Source: Candidatus Methylomirabilota bacterium
GTDB lineage: Bacteria > Methylomirabilota > Methylomirabilia > Methylomirabilales > CSP1-5
Assembly: GCA_023249165.1 (NCBI GenBank)
Contig: JAHFDE010000096.1
Span: 1 to 8,083 of the forward strand
DNA: 8,083 nucleotides
Reading direction: 5' to 3'
Shown: piece after piece, positions 1 to 5,221 of the stretch
Layout: every line of letters starts with the position of its first letter
How positions within the stretch are numbered: position 1 is the first letter of the stretch
Translations under genes and position numbers: made by a program
The notes under the pieces: model-generated
Told to the model about the DNA's origin: nothing
The model's database searches: none
The model's input: the letters and a program-made list of their open reading frames with translations, nothing else

Positions 1-6
1 GGAGCT

Positions 7-540
7 ATGTGGGAGGGACGCCGTGTCGTTACGATCTTTGGCAGCTCGCGTCCAAGTCGTGGCGACCCCGCTTACGTTCGGGCTGAGCGCCTCGGCCTGG
101 CCATCGCAGAGCGCGGGTGGGTGGTCTGTAATGGCGGCTACGGGGGGACCATGGCTGCGTCAGCACAGGGTGCGCGGCGGGGCGGCGGCGCAACGATCGG
201 CGTCACCTGCGCCTTGTATGGCGCGCCCGCGAATCCCTTTATTACGCACCATGAAGAGGCCGTGGATCTCTTCGCGCGCCTCGGCCGATTGTTGGAATTG
301 GGTGACGCCTACGTGATCCTGCCGGGAGGGTCTGGCACGCTTCTTGAACTCGCTCTCGTGCTGGAATACATGTACAAGCGGTTGATGCCGCCGAAACCGG
401 TACTGCTGATGGCCCGACAGTGGCGCCCGGTAGTCGCTACTGCGCAGCGCGAAACGGGGAGCCACACAGCCAGCGTGCAGGAGGTCCGGACCCCCGAGGC
501 AGCGGTACGGGCATTGGTCGGGACATGGGGCAGAGAGTGA
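7..540 (+). CDS. LOG-family (SLOG Rossmann fold) nucleotide-processing protein
   Basis: This is a 177-residue soluble Rossmann-like protein of the LOG family, once labelled lysine decarboxylase-like. Characterised LOG enzymes are phosphoribohydrolases that cut a nucleoside 5'-monophosphate, classically a cytokinin nucleotide, into base and ribose-5-phosphate. Visible signatures are the N-terminal strand VVTIFGSSRP (residues 7-16), a glycine-rich GGYGGTMA loop (43-50) and the hallmark PGGSGTLLE (106-114). Arg91 aligns with the arginine usually found upstream of LELxDA in LOG proteins. The length is near the usual 180-200, but the C-terminal part after about 140 is poorly conserved. The ATG at 7 has a GGAG only two bases upstream, so the true start could lie left of the window edge, although the protein begins at the expected place. 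The next gene follows closely or overlaps its end. The family is well supported; the substrate is not known. Confidence 0.85.
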   Translation: MWEGRRVVTIFGSSRPSRGDPAYVRAERLGLAIAERGWVVCNGGYGGTMAASAQGARRGGGATIGVTCALYGAPANPFITHHEEAVDLFARLGRLLELGDAYVILPGGSGTLLELALVLEYMYKRLMPPKPVLLMARQWRPVVATAQRETGSHTASVQEVRTPEAAVRALVGTWGRE

Positions 541-584
541 GTACCACATCGACCGCTGACGTGGGCGACCGTACCCGAAGGGGA

Positions 585-881
585 ATGGTGGTGAGCAGAC
601 CAATCCCACATGGACCCTACCAAGAGGCTGGGCCGGCTCCTTTGCGCCCAAGGGAAAGAGGATTTCGGGTAGGTATAGGGCTGATGGTCGCGAGTTTTGG
701 CAACGTCGCGCTCTTTGGGATCATCCCCTTTTTACCGGTGTCATCGGAAACGAAGGCAGGTATCGCGGTCATCGGGTGGGCCATGAGCTGGCTCCTGTTC
801 GTCATCGGGTCGCTTCTCGCGGGACATGAGGGGTATTCCTACCTGAAACAGCTCTTCCGAAGATGGATTCCGAAGGCCTGA
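585..881 (+). CDS. Small two-helix membrane protein, resembling the transporter-suffix domain
   Basis: This is a short integral membrane protein, 98 residues from ATG 585. Helix 1 spans about residues 29-50 and helix 2 about 58-79, joined by a short SSETK turn. A tail with AGHEGYSYLKQLFRRW follows, ending in basic residues. The two-helix arrangement and the GxEGYxxLK tail remind me of the small transporter-suffix domain proteins, but this is from memory of the pattern and no function follows. The start is uncertain. GTG 537 overlaps the TGA of the upstream gene as GTGA (114 residues), ATG 525 overlaps it by 16 bp, and GTG 591 has AAGGGG seven bases upstream (96 residues). The residues before about 26 look low in complexity, which favours a late start. 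It is probably co-transcribed with the LOG-family gene. The helices and stop are firm; the start and function are not. Confidence 0.6.
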   Translation: MVVSRPIPHGPYQEAGPAPLRPRERGFRVGIGLMVASFGNVALFGIIPFLPVSSETKAGIAVIGWAMSWLLFVIGSLLAGHEGYSYLKQLFRRWIPKA

Positions 882-991
882 CGCCGTCTCGACGACGGAA
901 AGATCTCCGACGATTCCGGAACCTCCTGGGGGGCGAATAGTACGGGCCGTGCCCCGTCAAAGATGTTGAGAGATAAGTGGACGAGCGGCGC

Positions 992-1020
992 TTGATCACG
1001 GGTGCTGAACATGCTACTGT
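992..1020 (+). promoter_or_regulatory. Candidate sigma-70-type promoter ahead of the M48/hydrolase pair
   Basis: TTGATC (992-997, four of six matches to TTGACA) is followed after 17 bases by TACTGT (1015-1020), which is only three of six to TATAAT. An extended -10 TG lies at 1012-1013. Transcription would begin near 1027, leaving about 50 bases before ATG 1079. The position fits the only sizeable gap upstream of the M48 gene. The hexamers are weak and such matches arise by chance. Confidence 0.25.
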
Positions 1021-1048
1021 CCCGCCGCCACTCGGATCTGCAGCACCC
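1000..1048 (+). repeat. 8-bp perfect inverted repeat in the leader of the M48 gene
   Basis: GGGTGCTG (1000-1007) is exactly complementary to CAGCACCC (1041-1048), with 33 bases between. The arms bracket the candidate -10 element at 1015-1020. They could be an operator-like dyad, or an mRNA stem if transcription starts further upstream. An 8-bp match in GC-rich DNA may also be chance. Confidence 0.3.
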
Positions 1049-1078
1049 ATGGGGACGCTGTAGAGCGTGATCTCGAAC

Positions 1079-1897
1079 ATGAAAAGGATCCTCGGAATAG
1101 CCCTTGTGCCGGCGCTCCTGTTGGCGGCCTGTGCCACCGCGCCATACACCCAGCGCTCTCAGCTCATGCTCATCTCACCAGGAGAAGAGAACCAGCTGGG
1201 CGCTCAAGCCTTTCAGCAGGTCCTTTCCAAGGAGAAGGTATTACACGATCCCGTCCTTCAGGCGGTGGTGGACCGGATCGGGTGGCGCATTGCGAACGCG
1301 GCCAACCGTCCCGATTTTCAGTGGCAATTCGTGGTCATCGACAATCCCAAGATGGCGAACGCGTTTGCGCTTCCCGGGGGGAAGGTGGCGGTCTATACCG
1401 GCATGTTCCCCGTGGCAAGGACCGAGGGGGGGTTGGCGGCCGTGATGGCCCACGAGGTCGCGCACGTGCTGGCCCGACATGGAGGAGAGCGGCTCAGTCA
1501 AGGGCTATTGGCCCAGATGGGGGCAGTGGCCGTCCAGGTCGGCATGGCGGGAAGGGACCCTGGGGTGGTGCAGGGGGTCATGGTCGCGTACGGTTTGGGG
1601 GCGAACGTCGGCGTTCTCCTTCCCTACGGTCGGCTTCAGGAGTCGGAGGCAGACCGGATCGGCCTCATCCTGATGGCCCAGGCCGGCTACGATCCCCGAG
1701 AGGCGGTGCAACTGTGGCAGCGGATGGCGCAGCAAGACCGCCAGGCGCCGCCTGAATTTCTCTCAACCCACCCGAGCGCCGGGACTCGCATCCAAGATCT
1801 GCAGCGCTTGATGCCCAACGCCCTGACCTACTACCGTCCGGCTCCAGACCAGGTCGCAGAGAGTACGCGTCTCCTCCCCGGAGTCAGTGTCAGATAA
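1079..1897 (+). CDS. M48-family zinc metalloprotease, lipoprotein
   Basis: This is a predicted cell-envelope zinc metallopeptidase of family M48, related to the periplasmic BepA/LoiP and Oma1-type proteases that degrade misfolded envelope proteins. It is 272 residues from ATG 1079. The N-terminus is a lipoprotein signal: MKR, a hydrophobic core, then the lipobox LAAC with Cys18 as the lipidation site. The zinc site is complete: HEVAH at 125-129 (ligands His125 and His129, catalytic Glu126) and ESEAD at 188-192, giving the third ligand Glu188. The C-terminal STHPSAGTRI motif is typical of the family. A GTG at 1067 is also in frame and adds four residues, but ATG 1079 places the basic residues correctly at the signal start. 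No strong ribosome binding site is visible for either. The alpha/beta hydrolase follows after three bases, so both are probably on one transcript. There is no tetratricopeptide extension, unlike BepA. Confidence 0.92.
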   Translation: MKRILGIALVPALLLAACATAPYTQRSQLMLISPGEENQLGAQAFQQVLSKEKVLHDPVLQAVVDRIGWRIANAANRPDFQWQFVVIDNPKMANAFALPGGKVAVYTGMFPVARTEGGLAAVMAHEVAHVLARHGGERLSQGLLAQMGAVAVQVGMAGRDPGVVQGVMVAYGLGANVGVLLPYGRLQESEADRIGLILMAQAGYDPREAVQLWQRMAQQDRQAPPEFLSTHPSAGTRIQDLQRLMPNALTYYRPAPDQVAESTRLLPGVSVR

Positions 1898-1900
1898 CCC

Positions 1901-2677
1901 ATGGTATTTTTCCGCGAGAAGGGCACGGTCTTTTTTCCCGATCCCACCCTGATCGGAACCCCCGCCGACCTGAGGCTCACCTATGAGGAGGTGTTCTTTA
2001 CGACCGACGATGGCATTCGCCTTCACGGCTGGTACGTTCCTTTTCAGAAGAGTCCCATCACGCTCCTCTGGTTTCACGGGAACGCCGGGAACATCAGCCA
2101 CCGCCTCGAGAATATCGCCCTCCTGCACGAGCACGTGCGGGTGAACATCTTTATCTTCGATTATCGAGAGTACGGCAAGAGCGAAGGGGAGATCTCGAAG
2201 GCCGGCACGTTTCGGGATGCCTTTGCGGCCTTCGGATATCTGTGCTCCCGCTCCGACGTTGACCCGAGCCGCGTCGTCCTCTTTGGGCGATCGCTGGGAA
2301 CCGCCCTGGCGACTGCCGTTGCGGTCGAGCGCCCCTGTCTTGGCATCATTCTGGAGTCGGCCTTTACCTCGACCGACGATATAATGCGCCTCTATTTTCG
2401 TTTCCTCCCCCCGTTGCCGCCGGGCACGGTCAAATACGACTCCCTCGCACTCATCGGGAAGGTGACGGTCCCCAAGCTGGTGATCCACGGCGAGCATGAC
2501 GAGATTATCCCGCTATGGATGGGGAAACGTCTGTACGAGGCGGCCTCGCCGCCCAAGGAGTTCTATCTGATCCGCGGGGCGACCCACAACGATACATACC
2601 TTGCCGGAGGCGAAGATTACTTTAACAAGTTAAAGCAATTTATGAACACTTTGAACCCTCGACGTGCCACGTCATAA
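1901..2677 (+). CDS. Alpha/beta hydrolase, BEM46/ABHD13-like
   Basis: This is a serine hydrolase of the alpha/beta fold, 258 residues, resembling the BEM46/ABHD13 group (peptidase S9-like alpha/beta hydrolases). The HGNAGN oxyanion motif is at residues 59-64. The nucleophile elbow GRSLG carries Ser131, the acid is Asp200 in GEHDEIIP, and the base is His229 in GATHND, so the catalytic triad is complete. The opening FFPDPTLIGTPADLRL and TTDDGIRLHGWYVP are characteristic of this group. Members usually carry an N-terminal membrane helix before the FFPD segment. It is absent here, and the frame is closed immediately upstream by the TAA of the M48 gene, which lies in the same reading frame. No Shine-Dalgarno sequence sits at a suitable distance from ATG 1901, so translation probably depends on ribosomes finishing the M48 gene. 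The substrate (ester, acyl or thioester) cannot be told from sequence. Confidence 0.9.
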   Translation: MVFFREKGTVFFPDPTLIGTPADLRLTYEEVFFTTDDGIRLHGWYVPFQKSPITLLWFHGNAGNISHRLENIALLHEHVRVNIFIFDYREYGKSEGEISKAGTFRDAFAAFGYLCSRSDVDPSRVVLFGRSLGTALATAVAVERPCLGIILESAFTSTDDIMRLYFRFLPPLPPGTVKYDSLALIGKVTVPKLVIHGEHDEIIPLWMGKRLYEAASPPKEFYLIRGATHNDTYLAGGEDYFNKLKQFMNTLNPRRATS

Positions 2678-2776
2678 CCTCTTCGGTCTCCTGATAAATC
2701 GACCAACCAGAGAAATCATCATGCAGCTCGTGGAGTTCGCGATCAGTGGATTTTTTCCTTGACAACTTGCATGGGA

Positions 2777-2800
2777 CGCTTCAAGCTGAAGCGGTTTTTT
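2777..2800 (+). terminator. Intrinsic (Rho-independent) terminator after the alpha/beta hydrolase
   Basis: CGCTTCA (2777-2783) and TGAAGCG (2787-2793) form a perfect 7-bp stem with an AGC loop. One G and then six T residues (2795-2800) follow. It lies 100 bases after the hydrolase stop and 18 bases before the CPBP start, so it would end the M48-hydrolase unit and separate it from the CPBP gene. If transcription starts upstream of it for the CPBP gene, it would act as an attenuator instead. Confidence 0.75.
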
Positions 2801-2805
2801 CCAGC

Positions 2806-2812
2806 AAGGGAG
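2806..2812 (+). promoter_or_regulatory. Ribosome binding site fixing the CPBP start
   Basis: AAGGGAG lies five bases before ATG 2818. It selects this codon over the in-frame ATG 2746, whose extra residues would be encoded across the terminator hairpin. Confidence 0.7.
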
Positions 2813-2817
2813 ACACG

Positions 2818-3771
2818 ATGAACAAGGGCCGAGGCGTTTCGATCTTTCTCGTGAACGTGGCCGGGATTATTCTGGTCACAATTCTGCTGGCGCCTTTCGC
2901 CATGCCGATGATCGAGTTCCTCTTGCCCCTCATCCCTGGGCTGCCCAAGCTCCTCGGTACCCAACACTATCCAGGGGGATACAATTTCTCTCCGGTCTGG
3001 CGGTTCGTCAATCAGATAGTGATTATGGTGTTTCTGCTGGTCAGCACGTGGCGGATGGGTCTTCGCTCTCTCAGCTCCCTGGGTTTGCCCTTCAACTCCG
3101 GCTGGATGGGCCTCCTGTGGCGGGGGTTCCTCTGGGGACTGATCGGCTATATGATAATTGTTGGCGCTGCTCTCGTCGTGGGGGCACGACAGTTCGAATT
3201 GAAGCTCGCTGGGTTGCCCTTGCTTGGGAAACTCTTTCATATGCTTGTCGTTGGGACGGTCGCAGGGATTTGGAAGGAGATCATCTTCCGCGGAATGATC
3301 TTTCAGGTCATTCAGCGATGCATTGGGACCACAGGGTCCGCACTTGTCACGAGTGTCGTCTTCGGCACCTACTTGCTTCCAGTAGATGTCAAGGTCCCAG
3401 TGAGATTTGGGGCCATCGATTGGGGGGTTGGCGTCCGCGGACTCCAGGAGCATCTCCGGGTTCTCGCTTACCCCGGGGAAAGCCTCTTGGCCTTTCTCAT
3501 GGTGTTCTTCCTCATGGGCCTGGTCCTCAACTACGCCTTTGTCTGGACCGGGAATTTGTTCTTTCCCATCGGCCTGCACTCCGTTTGGAACTTCTGCGAC
3601 AAGAGCGATAGGTTCTTTTTGAACCGAGAGCTAAGGTGGTGGCTTTTTGGGCAAGAGGGAATCGGGCCAGCCCTTTTCGGGTGGACCGCCCTGATACTCT
3701 TCCTCTGCTATGTCGGGGTACGGTATCGATATCGATCGCAACGGTTGGACGACGCGCGAGTGTCCCCGTAG
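2818..3771 (+). CDS. CPBP-family (Rce1/CAAX-protease-like) membrane protein with altered active site
   Basis: This is a polytopic membrane protein of 317 residues related to CPBP/Rce1 intramembrane glutamic proteases. Hydrophobic segments lie at about 9-31, 63-77, 103-122, 140-151 and several after 170. The SLSSLGLP lead-in (84-91) and the region FLMGLVLNYAFVWTG followed by GLHSVWNF are typical of the family. The third motif is intact: His254 and Asn258 in HSVWN. The first motif, normally EExxFR, reads Lys153-Glu154-I-I-F-R, so the first glutamate, the one held to be catalytic in Rce1, is lysine. The second motif, normally FxxxH, is F-G-T-Y-L (182-186), with Leu186 where histidine is expected. 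About 40 extra residues follow before the next helix. It may be a non-proteolytic homologue or use a shifted site. It stands alone between a terminator and the Kelch gene. CPBP membership is well supported; activity is doubtful. Confidence 0.8.
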   Translation: MNKGRGVSIFLVNVAGIILVTILLAPFAMPMIEFLLPLIPGLPKLLGTQHYPGGYNFSPVWRFVNQIVIMVFLLVSTWRMGLRSLSSLGLPFNSGWMGLLWRGFLWGLIGYMIIVGAALVVGARQFELKLAGLPLLGKLFHMLVVGTVAGIWKEIIFRGMIFQVIQRCIGTTGSALVTSVVFGTYLLPVDVKVPVRFGAIDWGVGVRGLQEHLRVLAYPGESLLAFLMVFFLMGLVLNYAFVWTGNLFFPIGLHSVWNFCDKSDRFFLNRELRWWLFGQEGIGPALFGWTALILFLCYVGVRYRYRSQRLDDARVSP

Positions 3772-3970
3772 GGCCTCCTTCCCATCTGCCGCGCAGGTGT
3801 TTCCTCCACAAAGAAGGGTCCCAAGCCCGAAACAGAGATTGGCAGTGAACAGAGAGCCGCGCAAAGATTCTCGTGCTTTTTCCTCAGGCCTGAACAGCTC
3901 TTACGAGCGGCGGAATGGACGGCGTCAGAGTTCAGCGCGTGATGATGGCAGGGTTTTCCCTCATATCAAG

Positions 3971-3976
3971 AGGAGG
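3971..3976 (+). promoter_or_regulatory. Strong ribosome binding site of the Kelch gene
   Basis: A perfect AGGAGG lies six bases before ATG 3983. It fixes the start there although the frame is open back to ATG 3710, which would overlap the CPBP gene and bury the signal peptide. Confidence 0.85.
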
Positions 3977-3982
3977 CGACTT

Positions 3983-5020
3983 ATGAGAAGGGCTGGATTC
4001 TCCCTGGTCTTTGGCTTGACACTCCTGTGCCTGCCGTTGCTGGGCTTGACGGCCTCTGGGGGACACTGGGAGAGCCGCGCACCACTGCCCGGCAATCGTA
4101 CGGAAGTCGCCGTCGCAGAGCTTGATGGCAAGATCTATGTGATGGGCGGCTACAAATATTACGGGATTGTGACGTCGCGTGCCGTTGAAGTGTACGACCC
4201 TCAAACAGACCGATGGGAGGAAAAGGCATCTCTGCCGCAGGGTCGGCAGCATCCGGCTGCAGCGGTAGTGAATGGGAAGCTCTACTTTATCGGCGGTTTC
4301 ACGCCGATTTGGAATTGGCACACCTTGACAAAGTGGGAGGACAACCCAGCGAGGGATGTCTGGGAATACGACCCGGGCCAGAACCGTTGGCGAGTCCGGG
4401 CCCCGATGCCCACGGCGAGGGGGGCCCTGGCCGTTGGGGTGATTGACGGGAAAATCTATGCGGTGGGGGGGAAAAAAGATCGTAAAGAGCAGGGGGAGGG
4501 CAAGCAAAAAGGAAAAATGGAGATCCTGAGCACCTTCGAGGTGTATGATCCCGTTACCGACACCTGGCAGACACTGCCCCCGATGCCCACGCCACGGGAT
4601 CATCTCACTGCCGCTGTGCTGAATGGGCGCCTCTACGTTATCGGTGGCCGACAGGGGGGTATTGGCAGCAGCATGACGGTCAATGAAATGTACGATCCGA
4701 AGACACAAAGGTGGATCACGAAGGCGCCCATGCCCTCGAAAAGAAGTGGAATCGCCGCAGCGGTCTTCGGTCGCCGAATTTACATCTTTGGTGGGGAAGG
4801 CAAGAAGGAAACGGAGTATATCGCGTTCAATGCGACCGAGTCCTACAACCCTGACACCGACCAATGGACGACGCATGCCCCGATGGCTCACGCCCGTCAT
4901 GGCCTGGGGGCTGCGGTATTCGACGGACGAATCTATGTCATCGCCGGTGGTCCTGTGTCGGCCTCTGCACGCGGCGGCAATGCCAATGAAGCCTTCACCC
5001 CGCCATCGGAGAGGCCGTGA
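3983..5020 (+). CDS. Secreted six-bladed Kelch beta-propeller protein
   Basis: This is a 345-residue exported Kelch-repeat protein. Residues 1-24 form a Sec signal peptide: MRR, a leucine-rich core, then LTASGG. Six Kelch repeats follow at about 30-78, 79-136, 137-195, 196-244, 245-295 and 296-345. Each shows the AP(M/L)P start, the NG/DG(K/R)(I/L)Y turn and a glycine pair; repeats 1-5 end in YDP or YNP before a closing Trp (78, 136, 195, 244, 295). The last repeat lacks its final Trp. Trp29, just before repeat 1, could supply that strand and close the ring. Repeat 3 carries a highly charged loop rich in Lys, Glu and Gly at 164-179, and repeat 2 an aromatic insertion at 107-121. Bacterial propellers of this shape include the sialic acid mutarotase NanM, but no catalytic residues or sialic acid genes are visible here, so a binding role is as likely. 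The 211 bases upstream hold no clear terminator; TTGGCA at 3839-3844 is a weak -35 candidate. Confidence 0.88.
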   Translation: MRRAGFSLVFGLTLLCLPLLGLTASGGHWESRAPLPGNRTEVAVAELDGKIYVMGGYKYYGIVTSRAVEVYDPQTDRWEEKASLPQGRQHPAAAVVNGKLYFIGGFTPIWNWHTLTKWEDNPARDVWEYDPGQNRWRVRAPMPTARGALAVGVIDGKIYAVGGKKDRKEQGEGKQKGKMEILSTFEVYDPVTDTWQTLPPMPTPRDHLTAAVLNGRLYVIGGRQGGIGSSMTVNEMYDPKTQRWITKAPMPSKRSGIAAAVFGRRIYIFGGEGKKETEYIAFNATESYNPDTDQWTTHAPMAHARHGLGAAVFDGRIYVIAGGPVSASARGGNANEAFTPPSERP

Positions 5021-5042
5021 GGTGCACCCACGCCATCCCACT

Positions 5043-5070
5043 CGACGACCGACGACCGTTGACCGACGAC
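5043..5070 (+). repeat. Four tandem heptamers, left arm of repeat module
   Basis: Four contiguous 7-bp units with consensus CGACGAC run from 5043 to 5070. Units 1, 2 and 4 are identical and unit 3 reads CGTTGAC. The array begins 22 bases after the Kelch stop. Read in another register the unit is CCGACGA, which matches the reverse complement of the heptamers at 5190-5217 (CCGACGT) except at one base. Confidence 0.75.
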
Positions 5071-5083
5071 GGCTCGACTGGGG

Positions 5084-5163
5084 CTTCGACGGTGAGCCCT
5101 TCGGCAGTGAGCTCAGGGCCGAACTGCTCAGCCGAACCGCTCACCGCTCTGGGCACGTCGAAG
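5084..5163 (+). repeat. Approximately 80-bp imperfect palindrome, REP/BIME-like core
   Basis: The left arm runs CTTCGACG (5084-5091), GTGAGC (5092-5097), TTCGGC (5100-5105), TGAGC (5108-5112). The right arm runs GCTCA (5126-5130), GCCGAA (5131-5136), GCTCAC (5139-5144), CGTCGAAG (5156-5163). That gives 25 base pairs, with a CC/CC internal loop, a two-base AG bulge, an 11-base bulge (5145-5155) and a 13-base terminal loop. A second perfect 10-bp pairing, GAGCCCTTCG (5094-5103) with CGAAGGGCTC (5159-5168), competes with it. The wording CTTCGACG...GAGC...CGTCGAAG recalls dispersed palindromic repeats common in GC-rich bacteria. No T-run follows, so it is not a classical terminator, although it may stabilise the Kelch mRNA 3' end. 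Confidence 0.75.
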
Positions 5164-5189
5164 GGCTCGCTCCTGGCGACTTCGGGCTT

Positions 5190-5217
5190 CGGACATCGGA
5201 CGTCGGACATCGGATGC
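5190..5217 (+). repeat. Four tandem heptamers, right arm of repeat module
   Basis: Four contiguous 7-bp units begin CGGA: CGGACAT at 5190 and 5204, CGGACGT at 5197, and a degenerate CGGATGC at 5211. A further degenerate unit, CGGGCTT, sits just before at 5183-5189. Their reverse complement resembles the left heptamer array, so the two arrays face each other across the palindrome. The array stops four bases before the nucleoside hydrolase ATG. Confidence 0.75.
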
Positions 5218-5221
5218 TTTT

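Noticed and set aside
884..898. Stem CCGTC/GACGG just after the small membrane protein as a terminator
   Set aside because: It has only five pairs and no T-run follows.
2743..3579. 278-residue acidic open frame on the minus strand opposite the CPBP gene
   Set aside because: Its hydrophilic composition is the complement of membrane-helix codons; no domain is seen and it starts inside the CPBP gene.
3861..3881. Possible terminator before the Kelch gene ending in five T residues
   Set aside because: The stem is four pairs including a G-U, with a ten-base loop, too weak to claim.
3710..3982. N-terminal extension of the Kelch protein to ATG 3710
   Set aside because: It overlaps the CPBP end, lacks family similarity, and would place the signal peptide internally; AGGAGG and ATG 3983 explain the start.
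3932..5041. 369-residue open frame on the minus strand opposite the Kelch gene
   Set aside because: It is the antisense of a clear signal-peptide Kelch protein; its translation shows no domain and is rich in Arg, His and Pro as expected from a GC-rich shadow.
5043..5217. CRISPR array
   Set aside because: Units are contiguous heptamers without unique spacers of CRISPR length, and no cas gene is present.
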